Below are positions 7,982 to 17,268 of a stretch of 35,549 bases of DNA, in pieces (positions within the stretch are counted from its first letter, which is position 1; every line of letters starts with the position of its first letter). Origin of the DNA: Candidatus Gastranaerophilales bacterium (GTDB lineage: Bacteria; Cyanobacteriota; Vampirovibrionia; Gastranaerophilales; Gastranaerophilaceae); NCBI GenBank assembly GCA_947589705.1, contig CANQCO010000009.1, forward strand, positions 1 to 35,549, in the 5' to 3' direction. Under the pieces are notes generated by a model. That model did not search any database and had not been told where the DNA came from. It was given only the letters and a program-made list of their open reading frames with translations. The position numbers and the translations under genes were made by a program.

Positions 7982-8583
7982 TTATTTACTTTCTTAAAAA
8001 ATGCTTCCATTACGATTTGAGAATATTTCCCCTTTTCATTTGCCGAAATGATTATCAAATTTTTACCGTTATCAAGTTCTGCTATACCTATAATCCCTTC
8101 CATATCTTTAACGGGAAGATTTGCTATTTCAACTTTTACTTTTGTATATGGTATTTCTTGTGATAAACCTTCAAATTTTCCTTTTTTTTCTGTTTCTATT
8201 TTGTTGAATTTTATAAGCTGATATTTATATTTTTTAAGTATATTTTCAAGTTTTTCTTGGAAATCATCGCTTTCAATATCTTCTTTTGTAATTATATTTT
8301 CTTTTCTCGGTTCAATTATAATCATTTTTTGACCAGAAGCATTGTGTTCGGCTATTATCATTCTGTTTTTTAATATATTAAGATTTTTATCTATTGTATA
8401 TTCTTCGTCAATTTCAGATAAATCAACAATATCTTTTGTTTTATCAATTAATTCTTCCTGAGGCGGATTTGTTTTTTCATTTATTTTTTCCTTTATAAAA
8501 TCTACTGCTCCTATATAAACAAGTCCGAAAAATACGAGTACGGCTATAACTGTTTTAATTATAATACTTAGACAACCTTTCAT
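7957..8583 (-). CDS. Membrane-anchored protein of unknown function
   Basis: Not recognised. Protein of 208 aa with one N-terminal hydrophobic helix (about residues 4-27, IIIKTVIAVLVFFGLVYIGAV) that could be a signal anchor, then an acidic/Lys-rich linker and a soluble alpha/beta domain (about 65-195). The start has a good AAGGAG ribosome site. Its 3' end overlaps ribD by 25 nt, so it heads a run of four minus-strand genes through ribD to the diguanylate cyclase. A plausible promoter is at 8634-8662. The lysine-rich C-terminus contains one cysteine. No catalytic motif was seen. Confidence 0.82.
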   Translation of the reverse strand: MKGCLSIIIKTVIAVLVFFGLVYIGAVDFIKEKINEKTNPPQEELIDKTKDIVDLSEIDEEYTIDKNLNILKNRMIIAEHNASGQKMIIIEPRKENIITKEDIESDDFQEKLENILKKYKYQLIKFNKIETEKKGKFEGLSQEIPYTKVKVEIANLPVKDMEGIIGIAELDNGKNLIIISANEKGKYSQIVMEAFFKKVNKCKNNTKD

Positions 8584-8603
8584 TAAAACTCCTTCATTTT
8601 TAA

Positions 8604-8632
8604 TTGAAAAATACCTGAATTTATATTACATT
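8604..8632 (+). promoter_or_regulatory. Candidate promoter for mutS
   Basis: TTGAAA at 8604-8609, a 17-nt spacer and TACATT at 8627-8632. The predicted start of transcription (about 8639) is only a few bases before the mutS ATG, which agrees with the lack of a Shine-Dalgarno sequence there. The -10 box is a weak match. Confidence 0.4.
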
Positions 8633-8633
8633 A

Positions 8634-8662
8634 AGTATAGCTATGATAAATGAAGAAATCAA
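8634..8662 (-). promoter_or_regulatory. Predicted promoter for the membrane-protein/ribD gene run
   Basis: On the minus strand: TTGATT (8662-8657), a 17-nt spacer and TATACT (8639-8634), giving a start near 8627 and a leader of about 44 nt. It overlaps the start codon of the divergent mutS gene. Confidence 0.5.
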
Positions 8663-11222
8663 GAATTCTAACAGTTGCGATATAAATTATGAAGATGCGT
8701 CTCCTATGCTTAAACAGTTTCTTGATATAAAAAGAAATTATCAGGGAGTTGTTTTATTATACAGAATGGGAGATTTTTATGAGGGATTTTGTGAAGATGC
8801 AATAATATTTAATCGTGAATTAAATCTTACATTAACTCATAAAGATTGCGGAACTGTCGGTAAAGTCCCTATGGCAGGTATTCCCGTTAAATCTCTTAAT
8901 ACTTATATCCCAAAATTATTGGAAAAAAATTTTAAAGTTGCTGTTTGTGAACAATTAGAAGATCCTAAAGAAGCTAAAGGTCTTGTTAAACGTGATATTG
9001 TTAAAATGATTACGGCAGGTACAATTACAGAAACAAGTTTACTTGAGGCTACGGGTAATAACTATTTGGCTTCTGTTATTAATGTTAATAATGTTTATGG
9101 GCTTGCTTATACCGATATCTCTACAGGTGAATTTAAAGTAACAAAAGGTACTTTAAAAGATATTTTATCCGAATTATCAAGGATAAAGCCTGCGGAAATA
9201 CTTGCTCTTGCAAAAAAGCAAAAGGTGCTTCCTTTTCAAATAGTACCCGATGAAAAACCGGATTTGCCTGATGAAATTACTTTAAATTATCCTTGTACTT
9301 TAATGGCTTCTTCCTCTTTTGATGAAGAAAGAGCAAAAAATAACATTAAAAAATTATTTAACGTTACTTCACTTGAAGCATTCGGATTTTCTGAATATAA
9401 ACAGGCTTTTCTTGCGGCAGGTGCTATTATTGATTATATTATTGCAACTCAAAAAGGCAATATCCCAAAGTTTGATATAATATCACCTTATTCTTTATCG
9501 GAATTTGTTTCATTAGATGCAAATACAAGAAGAAATTTGGAACTGGTTGAAACTTCAAGAGACAAACAAAAATACGGAAGTCTATATTGGGCTATAGATA
9601 ACGTAAAAACATCCATGGGTTCAAGATTGTTAAAAAATTGGATTATGCAGCCGATTAAAAATATTTTAGAAATTCAAAAAAGACAAAATGCTGTTGATGA
9701 ACTTATTAGAAAACCTGATGACAGAATTAATTTATCTAATCTTTTGACTAAAATCTCTGATATAGAAAGACTTGCAGTTAAACTTTCTAATGGCAGTATT
9801 AATCCTAAAGATTTTCTTGCGCTAAAATCTACGCTTTCTTTGATACCGAATTTTGAAAGTATTTTTAAAAATTTTGAAAATGAATATCTAAACAGTTTTG
9901 TAAAAAACAGCAGCGAACTGGTCGATTTTGCTTCAATTATAAATAGAACAATATCTGAAGATGCACCTTATAATTATAAAGACGGCGGGGTTATTAATGA
10001 AAATGTCAATGCTGATTTAGATTATTATAAGAGTCTTTTAACGGGCGGTGAAGAGTGGCTTAAAAACTTTGAAGAAAATGAAAAAGAAAAAACCGGAATT
10101 AAAAACCTTAGAGTTTCTTATAATAAGAATTTTGGATTCTTTATTGAAATTACAAAATCTAATCTTTCTCAAGTTCCCTTTAATTATGTTCGAAAACAAA
10201 CTTTAACTAATGCTGAAAGATTTATGACTGAAGAGCTTAAAAAACATGAAAATGATGTTTTATCAGCCCAATTTAAAGCGAATGAACTTGAGCAAAAAAT
10301 TTACAATGATTTGGTTGAATACTCAAAAAGTTATGTTGATTTACTAAAGGAAACTGCGCATTTCCTCTCTAAAGTTGATGTCATTCTTTCATTTGCTCAA
10401 ACCGCTATTGAATCTAATTATATAAAACCTGAAATTGTTGATTCGGATGAATTATACATTAAAGACGGCAGACACCCCGTTGTCGAAAAAATTCTGCCTA
10501 TGGGAGAGTACGTACCTAACGATTTAAAACTTATTGCAGACACCAAAAATTTTGAAGATACACAATTCATGATACTTACAGGTCCTAATATGGCAGGGAA
10601 GTCTACATATATGAGACAAAATGCACTAATAGTACTTTTGGCGCAAATAGGGTCATTTGTTCCGGCTTCTTATGCAAGAGTTGGTATTGTTGATAAAATC
10701 TTTACCCGTGTCGGGGCTGTTGATGATTTATCTCTGGGACAGTCTACTTTTATGGTGGAAATGAGTGAAACTGCTTATATCTTAAATACTGCAACGGAAA
10801 AAAGTTTGATTCTGCTTGATGAAATAGGTAGAGGCACCTCAACTTATGACGGTGTAGCTATTGCATGGTCGGTTGCGGAATATATCGCCAAAAATATTAA
10901 AGCAAGAACCATATTCGCAACTCACTATCACGAGTTAAACGTTATGCCAAAAACTATTGAACAAATCAAAAATTACAGAATTACACTAAGTGAAGAAAAT
11001 GGCGAAATATGTTTCCTAAGAAAAGTGATTGAAGGAAGTGCAAGTAAAAGTTACGGTATTCAAGTTGCTAAAATGGCAGGACTACCTGACAGTGTTATTT
11101 CTAAAGCGCAGAATCTTATGAATAGAATGCAAAAAGACTATTCAAAAGATTTATCCTCCAAAAAATCCAAAAACAGCCAAATTGATGTTCCTCAATTAAC
11201 TCTAACCTTTAATAAGGACTAG
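8643..11222 (+). CDS. mutS: DNA mismatch repair protein MutS
   Basis: Recognises mispaired and looped-out bases and starts mismatch repair. The 859 aa cover all MutS domains: the N-terminal mismatch-binding domain with the Phe-x-Glu motif in MGDFYEGF (Phe45, Glu47), connector, lever/clamp helices, and the C-terminal ABC-type ATPase with Walker A GPNMAGKST (647-655), Walker B LILLDEIGRG (Asp726, Glu727) and the ATHYHEL box. Because it has the mismatch domain and lacks an Smr nuclease domain it is MutS1, not MutS2. The ATG at 8643 is the only start that fits; no ribosome site precedes it. It is followed after 2 nt by a glycosyltransferase gene and then rimO. mutL is not in the window. Confidence 0.98.
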   Translation: MINEEIKNSNSCDINYEDASPMLKQFLDIKRNYQGVVLLYRMGDFYEGFCEDAIIFNRELNLTLTHKDCGTVGKVPMAGIPVKSLNTYIPKLLEKNFKVAVCEQLEDPKEAKGLVKRDIVKMITAGTITETSLLEATGNNYLASVINVNNVYGLAYTDISTGEFKVTKGTLKDILSELSRIKPAEILALAKKQKVLPFQIVPDEKPDLPDEITLNYPCTLMASSSFDEERAKNNIKKLFNVTSLEAFGFSEYKQAFLAAGAIIDYIIATQKGNIPKFDIISPYSLSEFVSLDANTRRNLELVETSRDKQKYGSLYWAIDNVKTSMGSRLLKNWIMQPIKNILEIQKRQNAVDELIRKPDDRINLSNLLTKISDIERLAVKLSNGSINPKDFLALKSTLSLIPNFESIFKNFENEYLNSFVKNSSELVDFASIINRTISEDAPYNYKDGGVINENVNADLDYYKSLLTGGEEWLKNFEENEKEKTGIKNLRVSYNKNFGFFIEITKSNLSQVPFNYVRKQTLTNAERFMTEELKKHENDVLSAQFKANELEQKIYNDLVEYSKSYVDLLKETAHFLSKVDVILSFAQTAIESNYIKPEIVDSDELYIKDGRHPVVEKILPMGEYVPNDLKLIADTKNFEDTQFMILTGPNMAGKSTYMRQNALIVLLAQIGSFVPASYARVGIVDKIFTRVGAVDDLSLGQSTFMVEMSETAYILNTATEKSLILLDEIGRGTSTYDGVAIAWSVAEYIAKNIKARTIFATHYHELNVMPKTIEQIKNYRITLSEENGEICFLRKVIEGSASKSYGIQVAKMAGLPDSVISKAQNLMNRMQKDYSKDLSSKKSKNSQIDVPQLTLTFNKD

Positions 11223-11224
11223 GT

Positions 11225-12736
11225 ATGCAAAAGTATTTAAAAAGTGATTGGATGTTAATATTAGTTTTATTTATTATATCCCTTGCACTTCTTCCTTTTT
11301 TTTACCTCCATCAAGGGCTTTTATCGGTTGATACGGGAAGAGAATTTTATATTCCGCAGCAGATTAATCTGGGGCATGTTTTATATAAAAATATTTTTAA
11401 TATTTATGGTCCTATTTCATATCAGTTTAATGCCCTTTTGTTTCACTTTTTCGGTGAAAAAATAACTACACTTTATATTGCTGGAATTATTAACTCTTTT
11501 TTGATATTTATCAGTTTATTTTTTATTTCAAGAGAATTTTTAAATAAGACATTATCTTTTTTGATGTGTCTATTAACCATGTTTTCTCTTGTTTTTTCAA
11601 CATTTCTTTATAACTCAAATATTACATATTCTTATGCAATAGTTTATGCGCTTTCAAGTTTTTTAATTTCACTATTGTTTTTAATTAAATACATAAAAAC
11701 TGAAAGAGTAAGTTTATTATACATTTCATGCCTATTTATGGGTTTAAGTATAATGAATAAATATGAATTTATACTATATCCTTTTATACTCGTTTATACG
11801 ATATTTTTTTTAAAACCTTTAAACATAAAACAAAAAATAGCTGCAATATTATCTTTTAGTGTTGTTCCGATTATTTCTTTCGGGATATTGTTTATAGAAG
11901 GGCTTACAATTTCCGATTTATTAAACGCTTTTTATTTAATGAAAAAAATGGCAAATGCTGACAGTATGAAAGTATTTTATTCAAACTTCGGCAACTTTTT
12001 CAGCCTTAAAACAATTATTGCCGTTTTAATTCATAACCCCATAAAAGGAATTTTGGGATTTTTACCAATAGCAAACATAATACTTGTTTTAAAAAACATA
12101 AAAGAAATATATAAAGATAAACCGCTGTTTGTGTTTTTATTGTGTTCAATTCTTGCCTCAATAAAATTTATTGTATTTTTAAATATCGAACACATGGGAG
12201 CTTTCCTTCTTCCCGTTTGCTTATTAACGTTTATAATATTTTTTAGAAACAAAAAAATTATATATATAATCTTGATTTTATTAACAGGTCTATTTCTAAT
12301 AGAAGATTTTTCATCTCTTAAATATAAAAACTATAAGCTTGAAACACAAAAAGGTTATATTTATACCTTTAAAAAAGACGGCGAGCCGATTAAACTTATC
12401 TCCGATTATATTTTAAATAATACAAATGAAAACGATAAAGTTGTTATTATGCCAGAAGGTGCAATGATTAATTTTATAACTGATAGAAATTCAGATAATT
12501 ATTACTATACGTTGATTCCTCTATTTTATAAAGACACATTCAGCGAAAAAACAGTAATTGACCATTTTAAAAACAATCCGGCAGATTATTTTATTATATT
12601 ACCTTTAAGCACGCTTGAATATGGTTATAACTCTTTTTATGACTATGCAAATAATTTTTATGAGATGATAAAAAATGAATACAATCAGACAGCCCAAATT
12701 AACGGAATTAAGATATTTAAAAGAAAGAATATATAA
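11225..12736 (+). CDS. Multi-pass membrane glycosyltransferase, GT-C fold (GT39/ArnT-PMT-like)
   Basis: Protein of 503 aa with about ten hydrophobic helices over residues 8-360 and a soluble C-terminal domain of about 140 residues. The first large loop holds VDTGREFY (Asp36) followed by LYKNIFNIYGP (53-63). An Asp in the first outer loop plus a 'LY-x-D/N-x-YGP' element is typical of lipid-phosphosugar-using GT-C enzymes such as the GT39/ArnT group, which transfer sugars from polyprenyl phosphate donors on the outer side of the membrane. AAGGA sits inside the end of mutS (2-nt gap), and its stop codon overlaps the rimO start (TAATG), so it is probably co-transcribed with both. Acceptor and sugar cannot be inferred. 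Confidence 0.8.
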   Translation: MQKYLKSDWMLILVLFIISLALLPFFYLHQGLLSVDTGREFYIPQQINLGHVLYKNIFNIYGPISYQFNALLFHFFGEKITTLYIAGIINSFLIFISLFFISREFLNKTLSFLMCLLTMFSLVFSTFLYNSNITYSYAIVYALSSFLISLLFLIKYIKTERVSLLYISCLFMGLSIMNKYEFILYPFILVYTIFFLKPLNIKQKIAAILSFSVVPIISFGILFIEGLTISDLLNAFYLMKKMANADSMKVFYSNFGNFFSLKTIIAVLIHNPIKGILGFLPIANIILVLKNIKEIYKDKPLFVFLLCSILASIKFIVFLNIEHMGAFLLPVCLLTFIIFFRNKKIIYIILILLTGLFLIEDFSSLKYKNYKLETQKGYIYTFKKDGEPIKLISDYILNNTNENDKVVIMPEGAMINFITDRNSDNYYYTLIPLFYKDTFSEKTVIDHFKNNPADYFIILPLSTLEYGYNSFYDYANNFYEMIKNEYNQTAQINGIKIFKRKNI

Positions 12737-14049
12737 TGAAAGAGATTGCTTTAATAAACCATGGATGTGCTAAAAACCTTGTTGATTCTGAATTAATGCT
12801 TGGTAAATTAATCCAAAACGGCTATAAAATAACACTTGATGAAACAAAAGCAGATATTGTTATTATAAATACCTGCTCTTTTATTCATGACGCAGAGAAA
12901 GAATCCGTTAAATCCATATTTGATATGATAAATGCGGGAAAAAAAATAATTATTACTGGCTGTCTGCCTCAAAAATACAAAGAAGAATTAAAAAATTTAA
13001 TACCTGAAGCTATGGCGTTTTTGGGGACTTCTGATATTGATAAGATTGTTGATATCGTGAAAAAAATAACAAAAGATAAAAAGAAGCCTGTTTATTCGGT
13101 TAAAGAAAAGCCGTTATATGAATATCCCGAGGACGTAGAAAGACAGCAAATTACAATGGGGGCAAGCAGTTATGTTAAAATAGCAGACGGATGCGATTTT
13201 AATTGCGGTTACTGCGTTATCCCTAAGTTAAGAGGCCCTTATAAATCAAGAAAAATTGAAAATATAATAAATGAAGTCAAAAACCTTGTTAAAAAAGGCG
13301 TATCTGAAATCTGTCTTATTGCGCAGGATACTACAAGCTACGGTAAAGATATCTACGGCAAACCTTCATTGAAAGAACTTTTAATTGAACTTAATAAAAT
13401 AGAAGATTTAAACTGGATAAGAATTTTATACACTTATCCTTCACTTTTAACTGATGATCTTTTAAATACAATAAATTCACTTGATAAAGTAGTTAAATAT
13501 ATTGATGTTCCGCTCCAGCACGTTAGCAAAAACGTACTTGAAGCTATGAATAGGCCCATATTGGATTATAAAAAACTTATAAAAAAAATCCGTAAGATAA
13601 TAAAAGGTGTATCAATAAGAACTACATTTATTGTGGGCTACCCTGCGGAAACCGAGGATGATTTTAATGAACTTTATAACTTCATAAAAGAAATGGAATT
13701 TGATAAACTCGGTGTCTTTGAATTTTCAAAAGAAAAAAATACAAAAGCCTATAACCTTAAACCTCAGATACCATCAAAAGTAAAAAAACAAAGAAAAAAA
13801 CAATTAATGCAGCTTCAGCAGGAAATTTCAAAAGATATTAATCAAAAGTTAATCGGCAAAAAAATACAATGTATTGTTGAATCGGTATCAGAGAAAGATG
13901 ATATTGTTATAGCGAGAACTTATAAAGATGCACCTGAAGTAGACGGGTTAATTTATATTAAAACAACAACTCCCGCCATTCCCGGTGACATTGTCACTGC
14001 TAAAATAACGGGAGCTGATGAATACGATTTATATGCTCTACTTCTTTAG
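12736..14049 (+). CDS. rimO: Ribosomal protein S12 methylthiotransferase RimO
   Basis: Radical-SAM enzyme that adds a methylthio group to a conserved aspartate of ribosomal protein S12. The 437 aa hold an N-terminal UPF0004 domain with three cluster cysteines (Cys11 in GCAKNLVDSE, Cys47, Cys76), the radical-SAM motif CDFNCGYC (Cys153, Cys157, Cys160), and a C-terminal TRAM domain. RimO rather than MiaB is indicated by GCAKNLVDSE, RGPYKSR after the radical-SAM loop and the late APEVDGLIYI stretch. It starts by one-base overlap with the preceding glycosyltransferase stop. The 3' end overlaps a convergent minus-strand gene by 12 nt, with no clear terminator. Confidence 0.96.
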   Translation: MKEIALINHGCAKNLVDSELMLGKLIQNGYKITLDETKADIVIINTCSFIHDAEKESVKSIFDMINAGKKIIITGCLPQKYKEELKNLIPEAMAFLGTSDIDKIVDIVKKITKDKKKPVYSVKEKPLYEYPEDVERQQITMGASSYVKIADGCDFNCGYCVIPKLRGPYKSRKIENIINEVKNLVKKGVSEICLIAQDTTSYGKDIYGKPSLKELLIELNKIEDLNWIRILYTYPSLLTDDLLNTINSLDKVVKYIDVPLQHVSKNVLEAMNRPILDYKKLIKKIRKIIKGVSIRTTFIVGYPAETEDDFNELYNFIKEMEFDKLGVFEFSKEKNTKAYNLKPQIPSKVKKQRKKQLMQLQQEISKDINQKLIGKKIQCIVESVSEKDDIVIARTYKDAPEVDGLIYIKTTTPAIPGDIVTAKITGADEYDLYALLL

Positions 14050-15849
14050 TGCATATTTTTGATATTTTTCTACATGTAAATCTCTTGCTGCTGCAGGGTT
14101 ATTTTTTATTAATTTTTCAATTACTTCTTTTGCTTTATCTTTATTTTTATCACTACGATAGACTTCTGATAATTTTAGTGCTACTTCAATATTATCAGGA
14201 TACTTGTCATTTAATTCCATTAGTTTTATTTGTGCTATGTTTTTTCTATCCATTTTAACATCCAAAAAAGCATCAAGTATTTGTGTATCCATATCGCTTC
14301 TGTAACGAGTTGCTAATGTTAAAAATTTCCTGGATACCTTATAATCTTTCATTTTATAGTAATTATTAGCAAGATTATATAATACAACAAATTGATTGGC
14401 TTTATCATTCACTGTCATAGATAATACACTGGTAAATATAGTATTAGACCTTACATATTGACCGGCTTCTCCGTATTTTATACCTAAATCTACCCATTCT
14501 ACTATGTCGTTACTGTGTTTTAATTGAGAAAGTTTTCTTTGTGTTTCTATTTCAAAATCTTCTCCGGGTATTGATGTAATTACATAATGATAAAAAAGAT
14601 TTTTAATTGTTAATGGGCTAAGCGGTTTATTTATTACGTCAGGCACCATATTATATACAAGATTTAAAGTATTAACATCTCTTTTGCTTAACCCTTTATT
14701 AGTAGGAACTTTTGTTATATAATCGCCTGTTTCATACATAATATCATTAGGATTATAACTGTGTCCCCAAATTCCAAGCGCATGTCCTATTTCATGTGCT
14801 GCTACTGTTTTAAATTTATCTACAGGATAATATGTTCCTTGCATTGATCTTGTATTAAGATTGATATTAACTTTGTTTAATTTTCTATTTTGAATAACAG
14901 GAATAACATCACCAATTTTCCCATCATCTTCTTTTTGTCCTACTTTATCAACAAATGAAATAACTATATCTGCATTACTGTTTGTAGTTTCTTTAAATAT
15001 AATCTGACCGTTAGAAGCACTTGACCATATGCTAAATGCTTTTTTTATTGTGTTTATATATTCTATTGATGAACCATTTAAATTATTTACAAAATATGTT
15101 ATGGGTTCATTATTGTTCCATCTGAATAATATATCATTATATAAAGCATTTCCTGCATAATTTGAACCAACTTGTTTATCAATTTGTTTTTTCATATTGA
15201 TTAATATGGCATCAGCATAATTGCTTCCTTTATCACAGCCTTCCATTTGTGATATTTCATATAAAGCCTTTTGAGTTTCATTATTTACAGGCATTTTTGA
15301 TAATGCTAATACTTGATAATAAGCGGCTTCATCATTAAAAGGATCTTTATCCGTTACTCTTTTAAACATTGCAAGTGCTTTATCATAATTTTGAATTTCC
15401 AAATATTTTTTACCCTGTTTCATTAAATTATCAGGTAGTGTATTTATAATAGTTGTGTATGAACCCATTATAATAATAAGTAATATTACAAATATAGAAA
15501 TAGTAGAAATTAAGCTTTTTTTACGTTTTTCTTCTTCTTCAAGTCTTCTATTTTTATTCCTTATTCTTTTTTTCTTTTGAATTTCATCTTCAATATTATC
15601 TTCTTCATTATCTTCATCGATTAAAGATTTTGTAAATGAATTTAATCTTGATGTTTCTTGTGAAAAATTATTTTGTGTAGAGTCTTGGGATGTTTCAATA
15701 AATTCGGGAACAACATTATTTTGAGAGTTTTCGTCGTGATATGCTTCAAATCCCTCATATTGCGGGTCTTTAGCTTGTTTGTTATTGTTGGTTTTCGAAT
15801 ATTCTTTAAATTCAAAGTCATCCGAATTATTTTTGTTCATATCGTCCAT
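14038..15849 (-). CDS. Membrane-anchored TPR protein with matrixin-like zinc metalloprotease domain
   Basis: Protein of 603 aa. Residues 1-110 are charged, disordered and presumably cytoplasmic; 113-137 form one transmembrane helix; 140-220 carry TPR-like helices; 230-405 form a metzincin-type protease domain with zinc site AHEIGHALGIWGHS (His352, Glu353, His356, His363) and a probable Met-turn at NDIMY (Met371); 450-600 is a second block of TPR-like repeats. The third histidine is one residue farther than in the classic HExxHxxGxxH; such GHS variants are, to my recollection, common in cyanobacterial matrixins. With the N-terminus inside, the protease faces outward. AAGGAG precedes the ATG, and the gene follows scpB by 14 nt, placing it last in the smc-scpA-scpB operon. 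The substrate is unknown. Confidence 0.85.
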   Translation of the reverse strand: MDDMNKNNSDDFEFKEYSKTNNNKQAKDPQYEGFEAYHDENSQNNVVPEFIETSQDSTQNNFSQETSRLNSFTKSLIDEDNEEDNIEDEIQKKKRIRNKNRRLEEEEKRKKSLISTISIFVILLIIIMGSYTTIINTLPDNLMKQGKKYLEIQNYDKALAMFKRVTDKDPFNDEAAYYQVLALSKMPVNNETQKALYEISQMEGCDKGSNYADAILINMKKQIDKQVGSNYAGNALYNDILFRWNNNEPITYFVNNLNGSSIEYINTIKKAFSIWSSASNGQIIFKETTNSNADIVISFVDKVGQKEDDGKIGDVIPVIQNRKLNKVNINLNTRSMQGTYYPVDKFKTVAAHEIGHALGIWGHSYNPNDIMYETGDYITKVPTNKGLSKRDVNTLNLVYNMVPDVINKPLSPLTIKNLFYHYVITSIPGEDFEIETQRKLSQLKHSNDIVEWVDLGIKYGEAGQYVRSNTIFTSVLSMTVNDKANQFVVLYNLANNYYKMKDYKVSRKFLTLATRYRSDMDTQILDAFLDVKMDRKNIAQIKLMELNDKYPDNIEVALKLSEVYRSDKNKDKAKEVIEKLIKNNPAAARDLHVEKYQKYALKK

Positions 15850-15863
15850 ATATTCTCCTTAAA

Positions 15864-16379
15864 TTATTTATTAAGTTCCAATAGTTCTGATAATTTTTTT
15901 GTTTCCAGTTTTGATAAAATGTCTGAATTACCTTTAATTTTAAAATATTCTGCAAATTTAGGCGTGGTTTTTAAATTATAAGAACGTCCGTTCTTATCTT
16001 TTTTTCTGTTTATAAGTCCTTTATCAATAAGTTCTTGAACATGTTCATAAGCAGTTGCTCCTCTTAATTCTTTAAGTTCAGCTTGTCTTATTGGTTCTTT
16101 AAGAGCAATAACGGTTAAAGTTTTTAAAACAGCATTAGATATATCGACAGGGCATAATTTTTCTACTATATCCATATATTCATCTTTAACTTGAATTATA
16201 TATCCGTTTTCATCATCTATTTCAAGTGCGCCGTCTCGGGATGAATAATCTACAATTAAAGAGAGCATTGCATCCTCAACTTCCTGTTCATCGACTTCAA
16301 GGATTTTGGCAATTTCTTTTAAATCAACGGCTTTTCCGGTAACAAATAATACAGCTTCAATTCTTGATTTTAAATCCAT
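15864..16379 (-). CDS. scpB: Segregation and condensation protein B
   Basis: ScpB is the winged-helix (kite) subunit of the bacterial SMC-ScpAB condensin, which organises and separates chromosomes; it binds ScpA as a dimer. The 171 aa are near the usual 170-200. Family features: DLKSRIEAVLFVTGKAVDLKEI at the N-terminus, YIIQVKDEY, the IALKEPIRQAELKELRG element and the winged-helix end GLINRKKDKNGRSYNLKTTPKF. The start has AGAGGT, which overlaps the scpA stop codon; the gap is 9 nt, so coupling to scpA is likely. Confidence 0.95.
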   Translation of the reverse strand: MDLKSRIEAVLFVTGKAVDLKEIAKILEVDEQEVEDAMLSLIVDYSSRDGALEIDDENGYIIQVKDEYMDIVEKLCPVDISNAVLKTLTVIALKEPIRQAELKELRGATAYEHVQELIDKGLINRKKDKNGRSYNLKTTPKFAEYFKIKGNSDILSKLETKKLSELLELNK

Positions 16380-16388
16380 ATTATACCT

Positions 16389-17261
16389 CTATGCCGTCTT
16401 CTCTTCTTGTATATTCCCGGCTTCTTTACTTTTTACTACATATAAATCCGAATAAAATTCTTCCTGTTCAAGGTCAAAGTCACTTTCTGCCGTTAAGAAT
16501 AAAAGTGCTATATAAGCTGAAATCTTATCCAAACCTAAGAGGGTCAATGTATTTAATTCCACTTTTTCTTCTTTTTCAAAAATCTTTATTAAATTTTCGT
16601 GAAGAATTTTAACACTGCTTTCAATGTATTCTTCATGTGCAAGATTTATAATATCGTCAGAAGTCATATTTGCATAATTTCTGACCCTTCTTTTTGCTCT
16701 TTCAAGCGAATTCTTTACTGCTTGTCTTTTGTCTAATTGTTCATAAAATTCAAGCTGTCTTATTAAATCTTTTAATGTAACAATTCTGCTTCTGTTTAAT
16801 TTAACACTGGTTCTTCTCTGTATAATATCCTCGATAGGTATAACATTATCAGGATAATAATCCTGATAATAAAGGTCATCAGAAAACCTTGAATCGTCAG
16901 AGTCATCATATTCGGGGTTAAACTCTTCATGTGCTTCAAACTCCATAGGGTCAAGTCCCACGAGAATATTAGATTTTAATTTTAAAAGTACTGCAAGAAA
17001 GAATAATGCTCTTCCGCTTAATCTTAGGTTATTGGATTTACTTTCTGATATATGAAGCATATATTTATCTGCTATATCAGCAATATCTATATTCCAAGGG
17101 TCAATTTTTCCCTGTTTTGCCATTTGGACTAAAACTTCAATACCGTCCAGTTCTTCTGACGGTTTATTTAAAATATCGTCAGGATTGAATCCTAAATCAT
17201 TAGTATAAGATTTAGTTGAGCTTTGAATGTAAAAATTATTAACTTCCTTTGGATTTAACAT
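16389..17261 (-). CDS. scpA: Segregation and condensation protein A (kleisin)
   Basis: ScpA bridges the two SMC heads and carries ScpB. The 290 aa show the kleisin pattern: ELDGIEVLVQMAKQGKIDPWNIDIADIADKYM in the N-terminal head-binding part (about 37-70), FLAVLLKLKS, an acidic linker (about 110-145), and a C-terminal winged-helix with the FLTAESDFDLEQEEFYSDL ending. The N-terminus is about 30 residues longer than in Bacillus. The gap to the smc stop is 7 nt. The ribosome site is weak (AAGTGA), so translation may depend on coupling to smc. Confidence 0.94.
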   Translation of the reverse strand: MLNPKEVNNFYIQSSTKSYTNDLGFNPDDILNKPSEELDGIEVLVQMAKQGKIDPWNIDIADIADKYMLHISESKSNNLRLSGRALFFLAVLLKLKSNILVGLDPMEFEAHEEFNPEYDDSDDSRFSDDLYYQDYYPDNVIPIEDIIQRRTSVKLNRSRIVTLKDLIRQLEFYEQLDKRQAVKNSLERAKRRVRNYANMTSDDIINLAHEEYIESSVKILHENLIKIFEKEEKVELNTLTLLGLDKISAYIALLFLTAESDFDLEQEEFYSDLYVVKSKEAGNIQEEKTA

Positions 17262-17268
17262 TATTCAC

